Of a stretch of 56,020 nt of DNA, positions 36,269 to 45,377 are shown piece by piece. The stretch comes from Pseudomonas sp. PB120 (GTDB lineage Bacteria; Pseudomonadota; Gammaproteobacteria; Pseudomonadales; Pseudomonadaceae). The translations under genes were made by a program, and so were the position numbers. The notes beneath the pieces are model-generated. The model saw nothing but the letters and a program-made list of their open reading frames with translations. It did not search any database and was not told the DNA's origin. Numbering within the stretch: position 1 is the stretch's first letter; the number at the start of each line of letters is the position of its first letter. The stretch spans positions 1 to 56,020 of the forward strand of contig NZ_RWIN01000024.1 in NCBI RefSeq assembly GCF_009761815.1. The letters run 5' to 3'.

Positions 36269-37162
36269 TCAGGCGAACGCGGCCAGCAAGTCCTCTTCAA
36301 ACGCCTTCTGCGCATCACCCGGCACTTGGGCGCGATGGCGGGCAAGATGGAAGGCCACCTCGAAACTCATGTCCTCCAGGCGCACGGCCCGCAACAATCC
36401 CTTGTCCTCCCAGCTTTTCGCATAGTGGCTGGGCAGGTAACCGACATGCTTGCCGGAAAGGATAAAGGCGAGGGTGCCTTCGACCTGTTCCGAACGCGCC
36501 GAACACCGCTGCCCCTGGAACGGTTCTTCGCTACGCAGGAAGCGGTAAGGGTGATCGACCCGGTCGCAGGCCTGGAGCGCTTGATCGTCCGGCGCGTCAT
36601 CGGTGAACAGCGGATGGCCCGGAGCGCAATACAGGTGCTGGGTTTCAGTGAACAGTTCACGGTAGTCAAAAGCACTTTGCACTTGTGAGAAATAACCGAT
36701 GGCCAGTTCCAGCCGTTGCTGTAACAGCAAACGCTCCATTTCGCCGGGCATGGCGCTGATCAGTTCGATGCGCACCGATTCATCCCGCTCGCGAAAGCGC
36801 CGGATCGCGTCCGCTACGCGCACCAACACCGATTGATCCAGCGCTTCGGACAACCCCAGGCGCACTTCACCAATCAAACGCCCGGCCACGCCATTGGATT
36901 GATGGCGGAACGCTTCGATGGACTCAAACAGCCCACGCGTGGCGCTGAGCAATTGCTCGCCCTTGGGCGTGATCCTGAAGCCGCCCTTGCCGCGACTGCA
37001 CAGGCGATAGCCCAGTCGCGTTTCGAGCTTGGCCATTTGCTGGCTGATGCTCGACTGGCTCAGCCCCAGTTCACCCTGGGCCGCGCTGAAGCCGCCGCAC
37101 TCCACCACGTTGACGAACAGGCGCAACAGGTGCAGGTCCAGGTCATGCAGTTGGCCGAGCAT
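36269..37162 (-). CDS. LysR-family transcriptional regulator of the polyamine cluster
   Basis: 297 aa. HTH near the N-terminus (LHLLRLFVNVVECGGFSAAQ ... LGLSQSSISQQMAKLE) and a substrate-binding domain. The start is the ATG at 37162 with GGAG nine bases upstream; a TTG one codon earlier is possible. It diverges from a polyamine-binding protein and agmatinase pair with about 100 bp between starts, the standard place for a regulator of that pathway. Confidence 0.92.
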   Translation of the reverse strand: MLGQLHDLDLHLLRLFVNVVECGGFSAAQGELGLSQSSISQQMAKLETRLGYRLCSRGKGGFRITPKGEQLLSATRGLFESIEAFRHQSNGVAGRLIGEVRLGLSEALDQSVLVRVADAIRRFRERDESVRIELISAMPGEMERLLLQQRLELAIGYFSQVQSAFDYRELFTETQHLYCAPGHPLFTDDAPDDQALQACDRVDHPYRFLRSEEPFQGQRCSARSEQVEGTLAFILSGKHVGYLPSHYAKSWEDKGLLRAVRLEDMSFEVAFHLARHRAQVPGDAQKAFEEDLLAAFA

Positions 37163-37263
37163 CAAACATTACTCCGGGATAAAGTCAGGTTAACAAACTT
37201 GATATTTCTCCAATGTATCCGACGTCGCATGCTGCAGCCACTTCCTCTGGTCAGGTGTTCGTC

Positions 37264-38355
37264 ATGGCTCCCGTCTTCAAGCTGTGTTTCCCCGCGCTGT
37301 TCCTTGCCATGGCCGTGTCGGCACAGGCCGAGGACAAGGTCGTCAATCTGTACAGTTGGGCCGATTACGTCGCCCCTGAAACCCTGCAGCGTTTCGAGCA
37401 GGAGACCGGCATTCACGTTCGCTACGACACGTTCGACGCGCCGGAAGTGCTCGAAACCAAACTGCTCACCGGTGGCAGCGGGTATGACGTGGTGGTGCCG
37501 TCCTCCAGCGTGTTGGCCCGCGGATTGGCGGCCGGCGCACTGAAAGCGATTCCCCACGAAGGCCTCAAGGGCTACGCCAACCTTGACCCCGACCTGCTGG
37601 AAAAACTCGCAGCGGTCGACCCCGGCAATCAATACGGCGTGCCCTACACCTGGGGCACGCTGGGGCTCGGGATGAATGTCGAGGCGGTGCAGAAGCGCTT
37701 GCCGAACGTACCGTTCAACAGCCTGGACATTCTGTTCAAGCCGGAATACGCCAGCAAACTGAAGGACTGCGGCATTGCGATCATCGATTCGCCGCAAGAA
37801 GTGATCGGGCTCGCGTTGCACTATTTGGGTAAAGATCCCTACAGCACCGACAAGGCTGATCTGGACGCCGCCCAGGCGTTGTTGCATCAGCTTCAGCCGT
37901 CAGTGCTCTACGTCGCCAGCGGTCGCCAGATCAATGACCTGGCCAACGGCACCGTGTGCCTGGCGCTGGCCTACAACGGCGATGCGAGCATGGCCGCCGA
38001 TCAGGCGCACAAGGCCAACAAACCCTACGAGATCGCCTACCGCATCCCGCGCGAAGGCACGCTGGTGTGGCAGGACAACCTGGCGATCCCCAAGGACGCG
38101 CCCCATCCCGAAGCGGCTCGTCAGTTCATTGAGTTCATGTTGCGGCCCGAATCCGTCGCGGCGTTGACCAACACCCTGTTTTTCGCCACCGCCAACCAGG
38201 CCGCGACGCCGCTGGTGGATGAAGCCGTGCGTAACGACCCGGACATTTACCCGCCCGACGACGTGCGCAATCGCCTGTACGCCGACCGCAGCATGAACCT
38301 CAAGGACATGCGCCAGCGTACCCGTCTGTGGACCACTTTCCGTAGCCGCCAATAA
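37264..38355 (+). CDS. Periplasmic polyamine-binding protein (PotF/SpuD type)
   Basis: 363 aa. Signal peptide (LCFPALFLAMAVSAQA) is followed by the conserved opening VVNLYSWADYVAPETLQRFEQ of putrescine/spermidine-binding proteins. The hinge and ligand-contact regions (SSVLARGLAAGAL, YGVPYTWGTLGLGMN, EGTLVWQDNLAIPKDAPH) follow. It would deliver a polyamine or agmatine to an ABC importer, but no permease or ATPase genes are adjacent. The next gene, 13 bp downstream, encodes an agmatinase, which suggests the ligand is agmatine or a related guanidino compound. Confidence 0.9.
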   Translation: MAPVFKLCFPALFLAMAVSAQAEDKVVNLYSWADYVAPETLQRFEQETGIHVRYDTFDAPEVLETKLLTGGSGYDVVVPSSSVLARGLAAGALKAIPHEGLKGYANLDPDLLEKLAAVDPGNQYGVPYTWGTLGLGMNVEAVQKRLPNVPFNSLDILFKPEYASKLKDCGIAIIDSPQEVIGLALHYLGKDPYSTDKADLDAAQALLHQLQPSVLYVASGRQINDLANGTVCLALAYNGDASMAADQAHKANKPYEIAYRIPREGTLVWQDNLAIPKDAPHPEAARQFIEFMLRPESVAALTNTLFFATANQAATPLVDEAVRNDPDIYPPDDVRNRLYADRSMNLKDMRQRTRLWTTFRSRQ

Positions 38356-38368
38356 TAAGGAACAAGAG

Positions 38369-39328
38369 ATGGACGTCCCGATGCAAAACGATCAAGCCAT
38401 CACCCGTGACAGTCTTTACGGCACGGCCGCTGAAAGCACCTACGCCGGCATCACCAGTTTTATGCGTCGCCGTTACAGCCGCGACTTGCGGGGTGTCGAT
38501 GTGGCGGTCAGCGGTGTCCCGTTCGACACCGCCACCAGCAACCGCCCGGGCGCGCGTTTCGGACCACGGGGCATTCGTGCGGCGTCCACCGGGATTGCCT
38601 GGGAACGCCATTGGCCGTGGACGTTCGACCCGTTCGATCATTTGGCGGTGATCGACTACGGCGATTGCGACTTCGATTACGGTTCGCCGCAGTCGACGCC
38701 GGAAGCCATCGAAGCCCACGCCGAGCACATCCTCGGTGCCGGCAGCGCGATGCTGACGTTCGGTGGCGATCACTTCATCACCTATCCGCTGCTCAAGGCC
38801 CATGCCCGCAAGCACGGTGCGCTGTCGCTGATTCACTTCGACGCCCACAGCGATACGTGGCCGGACGAGGAGGGCAAGCGGATTGATCACGGAACGATGT
38901 TCTGGCACGCGGCCAAGGAAGGACTGGTGGACCCGTCACGTTCGGTGCAGATCGGTTTGCGCACCACCAATGATGATCATCAGGGCTTTGCGGTGCTGGA
39001 TGCGCGGCAGGTGCATCGACAAGGAGTGGACGCGATTGTCGAAGCCATTCGGGCGCGAGTTGGCGATCACCCGGTGTATTTGACGTTCGACATCGATTGC
39101 CTCGACCCGGCCTTCGCGCCCGGTACCGGAACTCCGGTGTGTGGTGGATTGAGCACGGTGCAGGCGCTGGAAATCCTCGGTGGCTTGCGCGGCATCAACC
39201 TGGTGGGCATGGACGTGGTGGAAGTGGCGCCGGCTTATGACAGTGCGGACATTACGTCACTGGCGGCGGCGACGCTGGCCATGGAAATGCTCTGCCTCTA
39301 CGCGGCCAAACACAAAGTCGACCGCTAA
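38369..39328 (+). CDS. speB: Agmatinase (ureohydrolase family)
   Basis: 319 aa Mn-dependent ureohydrolase converting agmatine to putrescine and urea. The metal ligands are visible: H135 (FGGDH), D158, H160 and D162 (HFDAHSD), D241 and D243 (FDIDCLDP). Whole-length similarity to E. coli SpeB is clear (SGVPFDTATSNRPGARFGP, GTGTPVCGGL, MDVVEVAPAYD). A guanidinobutyrase or guanidinopropionase (GbuA/GpuA) is the main alternative. The LysR - binding protein - ureohydrolase order fits either catabolic role. A REPIN follows. Confidence 0.88.
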   Translation: MDVPMQNDQAITRDSLYGTAAESTYAGITSFMRRRYSRDLRGVDVAVSGVPFDTATSNRPGARFGPRGIRAASTGIAWERHWPWTFDPFDHLAVIDYGDCDFDYGSPQSTPEAIEAHAEHILGAGSAMLTFGGDHFITYPLLKAHARKHGALSLIHFDAHSDTWPDEEGKRIDHGTMFWHAAKEGLVDPSRSVQIGLRTTNDDHQGFAVLDARQVHRQGVDAIVEAIRARVGDHPVYLTFDIDCLDPAFAPGTGTPVCGGLSTVQALEILGGLRGINLVGMDVVEVAPAYDSADITSLAAATLAMEMLCLYAAKHKVDR

Positions 39329-39340
39329 AACACGAACCCC

Positions 39341-39431
39341 TGTAGGAGTGAGCCTGCTCGCGATAGCGGTCTGACATTCAACGAATGCATTGACTGACAG
39401 GGCCCCATCGCGAGCAGGCTCGCTCCCACAG
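39341..39431. repeat. REPIN (family A)
   Basis: Left arm TGTAGGAGTGAGCCTGCTCG and right arm CGCGAGCAGGCTCGCTCCCA face each other about 40 bp apart between convergent agmatinase and aldo/keto reductase genes. A run of G residues follows the right arm. Confidence 0.85.
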
Positions 39432-39446
39432 GAGGAGGGGGGGGCG

Positions 39447-40499
39447 TCACGCGACAGGGATTAGCGGCAGGTCCAGGGTCTGATCACCGCTAAACCGCGC
39501 GAACGACCCGGCAATCGATTCATGCGGCACACCCTTCGCCACATCACTCACACCATCAAGCCGTGCCAGTTGCTCGGCACTCAATTGCACCTGCAGCGCC
39601 CCCAGCGTCGCATCCAGTTGCTCACGGGTACGCGAGCCGAGAATCGGAATCAGCGCCGTGGTGGAGCGCCTGGCTTTTTCCCGCAGCCAGGCGATGGCGA
39701 CGTGCGTCGGGCTGGCGTCCAGTTCAGCGGCGACGGCCAGCAAGGTGTCGAGCAAGGCGGTGTCCCGTGCGTTTTTCTCGGTGTGAATCAGCATGCCGAG
39801 TTTGGTCGCACGGTTGTCCGCTTCGCTGGTGCGGTACTTGCCCGTGAGGAACCCGCCACCGAGGGGTGACCAGAGCGTAGCGGCCAACCCCAGCGCTTCG
39901 GCCATGGGCAGCTGTTCACGTTCAGCAGTGCGTTCGGCGAGGCTGTATTCGACCTGGATCGCCGCAATCGGTGAGAACCCGCGAACCTCGGCCAACAGGT
40001 CGGCCCGGGCGATACGCCACGCCGGGAAGTTCGACAGCCCGGCGTAGTGAATCTTGCCGGCGCGCACCAGGTCATCGAAACCGCGCAGGATTTCTTCCAT
40101 CGGCGTCACGCCGTCGCTCATGTGGGCCCAGAATAGATCGATGTGATCGGTCTTGAGCCGTGTCAGGCTTTCTTCCACGGCGCGAACCATGTTCTTGCGG
40201 TTGTTGCCGGTGTGGGAAATCCCGGCGGCGGGCGTAGTCCCTAACGTGTATTTGGTGGCGATGACCAGCCGATCCCGCTCCGCTGCAATGAATTCGCTGA
40301 GCATGGCTTCCGACTGGCCCGCCTGATACCCGTTGGCGGTGTCGATGAAGTTGCCGCCGGCTTCGAGGTAGCCATCAAAAATGCGCTTGGCTTCGTCACG
40401 ATCGGCGCCATGGCCCCAACCGGTGCCGAAATTACCGGCGCCCAACGCCAGTTCCGAAACCCGCAAGCCGGTTTTGCGGCCGAACACTTTGTAATGCAT
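39447..40499 (-). CDS. Aldo/keto reductase
   Basis: 350 aa (beta/alpha)8 NADPH oxidoreductase. Catalytic residues fall in FIDTANGYQAGQSE (D, Y), LVIATKYTLG (K) and DLFWAHMSDGVTP (H). The C-terminal cofactor segment is IPILGSRTREQLDATLGAL. I chose the ATG at 40499, which has AGGAGT seven bases before it; a longer version would run through a palindromic upstream region. It is transcribed away from zapE. The substrate is unknown. Confidence 0.9.
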   Translation of the reverse strand: MHYKVFGRKTGLRVSELALGAGNFGTGWGHGADRDEAKRIFDGYLEAGGNFIDTANGYQAGQSEAMLSEFIAAERDRLVIATKYTLGTTPAAGISHTGNNRKNMVRAVEESLTRLKTDHIDLFWAHMSDGVTPMEEILRGFDDLVRAGKIHYAGLSNFPAWRIARADLLAEVRGFSPIAAIQVEYSLAERTAEREQLPMAEALGLAATLWSPLGGGFLTGKYRTSEADNRATKLGMLIHTEKNARDTALLDTLLAVAAELDASPTHVAIAWLREKARRSTTALIPILGSRTREQLDATLGALQVQLSAEQLARLDGVSDVAKGVPHESIAGSFARFSGDQTLDLPLIPVA

Positions 40500-40539
40500 G
40501 GGATGACTCCTGAAGAAATGACGTTGGGAATGAATATAA

Positions 40540-40553
40540 ATGTCTAGCGACAT
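40540..40553. promoter_or_regulatory. Palindrome ATGTC-TAGC-GACAT upstream of the aldo/keto reductase
   Basis: Perfect 5-bp arms around TAGC, 41 bp upstream of the reductase ATG, in an AT-rich stretch. Size and position suit a TetR/MarR-type operator. No such regulator gene is adjacent. Confidence 0.5.
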
Positions 40554-40560
40554 GTATTTA

Positions 40561-40578
40561 ATATGATGCTAGTCATAT
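40561..40578. promoter_or_regulatory. Inverted repeat ATATGA-N6-TCATAT between the reductase and zapE
   Basis: Perfect 6-bp arms around TGCTAG, 7 bp from the previous palindrome and 62 bp before the zapE start. With its neighbour it makes a tandem pair of candidate operators in the divergent promoter region. Confidence 0.5.
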
Positions 40579-40640
40579 TTGGCGTCAAGGCGCTTTTTCG
40601 TCCAGCGAAGAAGGGCCGAGGTCGTGGCATACTGCCGCGC

Positions 40641-41759
40641 ATGAATGTCGACTCCCCCCTCAGCGCGTGGCAGCACGCCATCGAACAAAAAGGCTTCGTA
40701 CAAGACGAGGCCCAGGAACATGCCGTCTGGGCGCTGCAAAAGTGCTACGAAGCCTTGCACGAGGGCCGTCAGCCGGTCACCGGTGTTTACCTGTGGGGGC
40801 CGGTTGGGCGGGGGAAAACCTGGTTGATGGACCAGTTTTACCAAAGCCTGAAAGTCCCGGCCCGACGCCAGCACTTCCATCACTTCATGGGCTGGGTGCA
40901 TCAGCGTTCGTTTCAACTGACCGGCACCGTCGACCCGTTGAAAGCGCTGGCCCGGGAACTGAGCGAGGAAGTGCGGGTGCTCTGTTTCGACGAGCTGTTC
41001 GTGAATGACATCGGCGACGCGATCATTCTCGGGCGCCTGTTCCAGGTGATGTTCGAACAGGGCGTGGTGGTGGTTTGCACCTCCAATCAACCACCGGATC
41101 TACTGTACGCCGATGGTTTCAACCGTGATCGGTTCATGCCCGCGATTGACGCGATCAAACAGCACATGCAGGTGATTGCGGTGGACGGCAGCGAAGATCA
41201 TCGCCTGCACCCAGGCGCGGCGCTGCAACGTTTCTGGGTCGCCGCGCCGGGTCAGGCCAGCGCGTTGGAACCGGTGTTCAAGGCATTGACCATTGGTCAG
41301 TCCGTGTCTAGAGAGCCGATCAACGTCGGTTACCGTTCGCTCAATGTGGTGCAGGCCAGTGCGAGCGTGCTCTGGACACGTTATGCCGACCTCTGTGAGC
41401 AGCCGTTCGCCGCCATGGATTTCATGGCTTTGTGCGACACCTTCAGCGCTATTCTGTTGAGTGAAGTGCCCAACCTCAGCGCGCAAAAACGCGAAGGGCG
41501 CATTGCCCGTGGCACTGAAGACGGTGCCGAACGGGTGGCGGCGGGGGATCGCGAGCTGCCGCAATTGTCGGTGCATGACGACGGTGTGCGGCGATTCATT
41601 GCCCTGGTGGACGAGTGCTACGACCGCAAGGTGCCGCTGTACCTTGAAGCGCAGGTGCCAATGGACGCGCTCTACACCGAAGGCTATCTGGAGTTCCCGT
41701 TTCGCCGCACCCTCAGCCGTCTACAGGAAATGCAGCTGCAACGCTTCGCCGACGCTTGA
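40641..41759 (+). CDS. zapE: Cell division protein ZapE (AFG1-like ATPase)
   Basis: 372 aa P-loop ATPase of the AFG1 family. Walker A is WGPVGRGKT and Walker B is VLCFDELFVNDIGDA; the sensor segment VVVVCTSNQPPDLLY is typical. The family associates with the division ring and FtsZ under stress in E. coli. The ATG at 40641 gives the expected length. A DinB-like gene follows after 18 bp on the same strand. Confidence 0.9.
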   Translation: MNVDSPLSAWQHAIEQKGFVQDEAQEHAVWALQKCYEALHEGRQPVTGVYLWGPVGRGKTWLMDQFYQSLKVPARRQHFHHFMGWVHQRSFQLTGTVDPLKALARELSEEVRVLCFDELFVNDIGDAIILGRLFQVMFEQGVVVVCTSNQPPDLLYADGFNRDRFMPAIDAIKQHMQVIAVDGSEDHRLHPGAALQRFWVAAPGQASALEPVFKALTIGQSVSREPINVGYRSLNVVQASASVLWTRYADLCEQPFAAMDFMALCDTFSAILLSEVPNLSAQKREGRIARGTEDGAERVAAGDRELPQLSVHDDGVRRFIALVDECYDRKVPLYLEAQVPMDALYTEGYLEFPFRRTLSRLQEMQLQRFADA

Positions 41760-41777
41760 ACCCAAGGAGCCGTGAAC

Positions 41778-42359
41778 ATGACTCAGCCCTTGTCCCACCA
41801 TTTGCTGACCATGGCCTATCAGAACGCCTGGGCCAACCATCGACTCGCCAAGGCCTGGGGCCAGTTGAATGCGATTGAATTGGCAGCGCCCCGGGTCAGC
41901 TTCTTCCCCAGCCTGCGCGCCACCCTCAACCACATCCTGACCTGCGACTGGTTCTACGTGGATGCGCTGGAGCGTGAATTGCGCGGCGATGACCCGCACC
42001 CCGAGTGCACGGTATTTTTCAGGCAAGACGAGCCGTTTACCCTGGGCGAAGATCTCAAGCGCGAACAAGCGCTGGTGGACCGGCGCCTGATCGCATACTG
42101 CGAACAAATGCGCGACGCCGATCTCGTCAAGATCGTGACCATCGCCCGGAACACGCCGCAGCATGACAGCCGCTTGCGCTTGCTCTCTCACCTGTTCGAA
42201 CACCAGATCCATCATCGCGGCCAGGTCCACGCCATGCTCAGCGGTACGACGGTCAAGCCGCCGCAACTGGACGAGTTCTTCTGCGCCGGTGAATCGGGTT
42301 TGCGGGCCGAGGATTTCGCCGAACTGGGATGGACGGAAGCGTTGATCTGGGGCCATTAA
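41778..42359 (+). CDS. DinB-family metal-dependent protein
   Basis: 193 aa four-helix-bundle DinB fold. Metal-ligand histidines lie in LNHILTCDWFYVD and HLFEHQIHHRGQVHAML. The family includes bacillithiol/mycothiol-dependent transferases and damage-induced proteins; the reaction here is unknown. The ATG at 41778 has AAGGAG eight bases before it. An in-frame GTG two codons upstream is less well placed. Confidence 0.88.
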   Translation: MTQPLSHHLLTMAYQNAWANHRLAKAWGQLNAIELAAPRVSFFPSLRATLNHILTCDWFYVDALERELRGDDPHPECTVFFRQDEPFTLGEDLKREQALVDRRLIAYCEQMRDADLVKIVTIARNTPQHDSRLRLLSHLFEHQIHHRGQVHAMLSGTTVKPPQLDEFFCAGESGLRAEDFAELGWTEALIWGH

Positions 42360-42440
42360 AGTCCTGTTGGCCCATTGCGCCGCCCGCAGCGCTCGCGATA
42401 GGGTCGCACGGGTTTACTTCATGTGTGATCGAGGACGGAA

Positions 42441-42932
42441 ATGGAATCCCCAGAAATACTTGTACTTCAGGCCAGCTACACCAACCCGGTGCATGCCGAG
42501 GCGATTGGCCTGGTGTTGAATCATTACGCCGAAGACCCGATGGGTGGCGGCCATTCATTACCGGCCGACGTGCTGGAACAGCTCCCGGCAGAGCTGGCCA
42601 AGCGTCCCCACGCGTTCAGCGTGCTGGCGTTTGTCGATGGCGAGCCCGCAGGTCTGGTCAATTGTTTTGAAGGGTTCTCAACCTTTGCCTGTCGGCCGCT
42701 GGTCAACGTGCACGATGTGGCAGTGGTGAGCCGGTTTCGCGGGATGGGCCTGAGCCAGAAGATGTTACAGAAGGTCGAGGACATTGCCCGTCAACGCGGT
42801 TGCTGCAAGATCACGCTGGAAGTCCTAGAGGGCAACGCCGTCGCCCAAGGGTCGTATGAAAAGTTCGGCTTTGCCGCCGGCATGTTCGACCCGGCGCACG
42901 GCCGGATGCTGTTCTGGACCAAGGCGTTGTGA
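42441..42932 (+). CDS. GNAT-family N-acetyltransferase
   Basis: 163 aa. The acetyl-CoA binding motif A occurs as NVHDVAVVSRFRGMGLSQKM (V-x-x-x-x-R-x-x-G-x-G/A), followed by GCCKITLEVLEGNAVAQGSY and KFGF. The acyl acceptor is not predictable. It lies 81 bp after the DinB gene and is followed by a REPIN. Confidence 0.9.
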   Translation: MESPEILVLQASYTNPVHAEAIGLVLNHYAEDPMGGGHSLPADVLEQLPAELAKRPHAFSVLAFVDGEPAGLVNCFEGFSTFACRPLVNVHDVAVVSRFRGMGLSQKMLQKVEDIARQRGCCKITLEVLEGNAVAQGSYEKFGFAAGMFDPAHGRMLFWTKAL

Positions 42933-42965
42933 TGTTGTAGGCGTCAAGCAAGCGTCACACTTTAC

Positions 42966-43060
42966 CTGTGGCGAGGGAGCTCGCTCCCGCTGGACTGCGC
43001 AGCGGTCCCTTTTTTGGGGCCGCTTCGCGACCCAGCGGGAGCAAGCTCCCTCGCCACAGA
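42966..43060. repeat. REPIN (family B)
   Basis: TGTGGCGAGGGAGCTCGCTC and its facing variant GCGGGAGCAAGCTCCCTCGC lie about 50 bp apart between the convergent GNAT gene and a small periplasmic protein gene. Confidence 0.85.
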
Positions 43061-43083
43061 GTATGAGTCGCTTGGTTTTTCGG

Positions 43084-43299
43084 TCACTTCGGCCTATAGG
43101 TCTCGGTGACTTGCGCGGTCTGGTCGTCTGGAACCCAGATCTCCCCATTCTTGGCTGCGTTGGCCTTGCTCTGCTCCTGATGCTGGCCAACCGGGAAGTT
43201 CGCGAAGTAATAGCGCATACGTTCAGCTCCACCTTCAGCAAACGCGGTGGACGAAACGAACGTCATCAAGCCTGCGATGATCAAGGGTGCATGTTTCAT
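43084..43299 (-). CDS. Small periplasmic protein of unknown function, 71 aa
   Basis: Signal peptide (MKHAPLIIAGLMTFVSSTAFA) leaves a mature chain of about 50 residues (EGGAERMRYYFANFPVGQHQ ...), with no cysteine and no recognised domain. The ATG at 43299 follows GGGAGG. It lies downstream of cptA on the same strand, but an intrinsic terminator separates them. Confidence 0.75.
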   Translation of the reverse strand: MKHAPLIIAGLMTFVSSTAFAEGGAERMRYYFANFPVGQHQEQSKANAAKNGEIWVPDDQTAQVTETYRPK

Positions 43300-43404
43300 G
43301 GTGTGCCTCCCACTCGGAATGTCGGATGCCTTTCGTCCATGAATCGAAGTTGCGGGGTCATTATCCGCCGAATCGATGAATTGGGAATTAACAACGGAGG
43401 GGAT

Positions 43405-43438
43405 GAAAAAGAGAGGGTAGGGGCCGGAACCGGCCCCT
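43405..43438 (-). terminator. Intrinsic terminator of cptA
   Basis: On the minus strand AGGGGCCGG pairs with CCGGCCCCT, followed seven bases on by a CTCTCTTTTTC tract. It starts 8 bp after the cptA stop codon. Confidence 0.75.
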
Positions 43439-43445
43439 GAACACA

Positions 43446-45182
43446 TTACTGTTTGACGATGTCCGGCACAGCCTTGGGTTTCATCAGGCTGAAGTCGATC
43501 AATGCCTTCTGCTCGCGCTCATAGGGATTGCCGATCATCAACGGCACGGGTTTGAAGCTGTCACTGACCAGGCTCTTGCTGCGATCCAGTTCATCGAAGC
43601 TCAAACCGGCGAGATCCGCCCAGGTATGGATCAGGTGCGAGCTGCTGTAAGGGCGTCCGAGGTCCTGCGCAAAGTTCCAGTCATGGCTTGCGCGCCATTT
43701 CGGCGAGGCCCAGGCCATGAACGGAATGGTGTACATCGGCGCCGTTGGCTTGTTCTCGTTGCGACCCAGGGTGTCATGGCCCGCAGAGTCGAAAACGTCT
43801 TCGCCGTGGTCGGAGAGGTACAGCAGGAAGCCGTTCGGATCGGTCTTGGCGTAGTCCTTGATCAGGCTGGACACCACAAAGTCGTTGTACAGCACGGCGT
43901 TGTCATAGCTGTTGTACGTCGGCAACTGATCGTCGCGCACACCGGCCGGCACGCCATTGCGATCCTGGAACTTGTCGAAGCTCGACGGATAACGATACTG
44001 GTAGCTCATGTGTGTGCCGAGCAAGTGCACGACGATCAACTTGCGCGGTGCCGCGTCAGCCAGGGCCTTGTTGAACGGCTCGATGACATCGCCGTCGTAC
44101 TGCGCGGCATTCTGGTTGCGGTTGTTGTTCAGGTACACCTGCTCGTCGGCCTGCTCGGAGAAGGTCGTGAGCATAGTGTTGCGCTTGGTCATGGTCTGCT
44201 GGTTGGTGATCCAGAAGGTCTTGTAACCCGCCTGTTTCATCATGCTGACCAGCGACGGCGTCGACAGGTACAGGTCCGGGCTTTCTTCATCGGCAAACGT
44301 CAGCACCTGCTGCAACGCCTCGATGGTGTAGGGGCGTGGCGTGATGACGTTATTGAAGACCGCCAGCTGATCCTTGAGTTTGTCCAGCTCCGGGGTGGTT
44401 TCCCGAGGGTAGCCGTACAGGCTCATGCGCTGGCGGTTGGTAGATTCGCCGATCACCAGCACCAGGGTCGCCGGCTGATTGGCCATCGCGTCCTTGAGGT
44501 TGTGCAGCGGCGGAATCTTGCTCGCGCTGTGCAGCATGTCCTGCATGCCGGCCAGCGTATCGAGATAGCGGTGATACGCCACCGCCATCTGCCATGGCAC
44601 CGCCGGCTCGATACGGGTTTCGAACTTATCGAAACCGCTGGCCAGGCTGCCGGTGTGCACCGTCTGCTTGATCAACGGATAACCCACCACGGCCAGCAGG
44701 ATCGCGGCCGCGGCCACCAGCGCACGACCACGCGGCATGTACACCGGGCGCAGGCGCGTCCACAGGAAATACGCAACGAGCGTGTGGGCGAGGAATGCCG
44801 CGACCATCCACCAGGCAAAATACTGGGTCATGTACTCGCCAGCTTCAGAGACGTTCGACTCGAACATGATGAAGATGACGCTTTGGGAAAATTCCTGCTG
44901 ATAGATGAAGAAGTAACCGAGGCTGGCCATCGAGCACGCCCACAGCACTACACCGATCAAGGCTGCCATGACGCGTGTTTGCTTGGGGAACAGCAACATC
45001 GGAGCCAGCCAGATGGCGCTCATCACGAAGGCTTGGCGGAAACCGGTAAAGCCCGACGTACCCGTCAGTTGGATCAGTAGTTGGGTAATGCCGGAAAAAT
45101 ACCAGAAGAACAGGAACAGCCAGATAAAACCTGCCCAATCGAAACCTTTCGCAGACGTATTGCTGCGATTTGACAAAGACAT
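43446..45182 (-). CDS. cptA: Phosphoethanolamine transferase CptA
   Basis: 578 aa of the EptA/CptA family. Five membrane helices occupy the first ~170 residues and the periplasmic alkaline-phosphatase-like domain follows. The nucleophile Thr248 lies in VIGESTNRQRMSLYGYPRET, and zinc ligands occur in LYLSDHGEDVFD and SAGHDTLG. The family adds phosphoethanolamine to the lipopolysaccharide core or lipid A, which alters outer-membrane charge. CptA rather than EptA is favoured by the overall sequence, but the acceptor is not proven. Confidence 0.88.
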   Translation of the reverse strand: MSLSNRSNTSAKGFDWAGFIWLFLFFWYFSGITQLLIQLTGTSGFTGFRQAFVMSAIWLAPMLLFPKQTRVMAALIGVVLWACSMASLGYFFIYQQEFSQSVIFIMFESNVSEAGEYMTQYFAWWMVAAFLAHTLVAYFLWTRLRPVYMPRGRALVAAAAILLAVVGYPLIKQTVHTGSLASGFDKFETRIEPAVPWQMAVAYHRYLDTLAGMQDMLHSASKIPPLHNLKDAMANQPATLVLVIGESTNRQRMSLYGYPRETTPELDKLKDQLAVFNNVITPRPYTIEALQQVLTFADEESPDLYLSTPSLVSMMKQAGYKTFWITNQQTMTKRNTMLTTFSEQADEQVYLNNNRNQNAAQYDGDVIEPFNKALADAAPRKLIVVHLLGTHMSYQYRYPSSFDKFQDRNGVPAGVRDDQLPTYNSYDNAVLYNDFVVSSLIKDYAKTDPNGFLLYLSDHGEDVFDSAGHDTLGRNENKPTAPMYTIPFMAWASPKWRASHDWNFAQDLGRPYSSSHLIHTWADLAGLSFDELDRSKSLVSDSFKPVPLMIGNPYEREQKALIDFSLMKPKAVPDIVKQ

Positions 45183-45377
45183 TCAACGCTCCAACCAGAA
45201 AACACGTCACCGCGACTTCAACGTCACTGACGAACGGACGCCGCGCAGAAACACGCGGCAACAATGAACCAAAGTATCCCCAGCCAAATGTGAAAAATTC
45301 GTGAAAAACCGAAGCTTGGGCAAGGCGGGCAACGTGGCGCAAGCAGCAAACGCTGCTTGCGAATGAAGCGAGGGGGA

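Noticed and set aside
34717..36465. A 582-residue plus-strand frame opposite the NCS2 permease
   Set aside because: Very rich in His, Gln, Asp and Arg, with no domain; an antisense artefact of a GC-rich membrane-protein gene.
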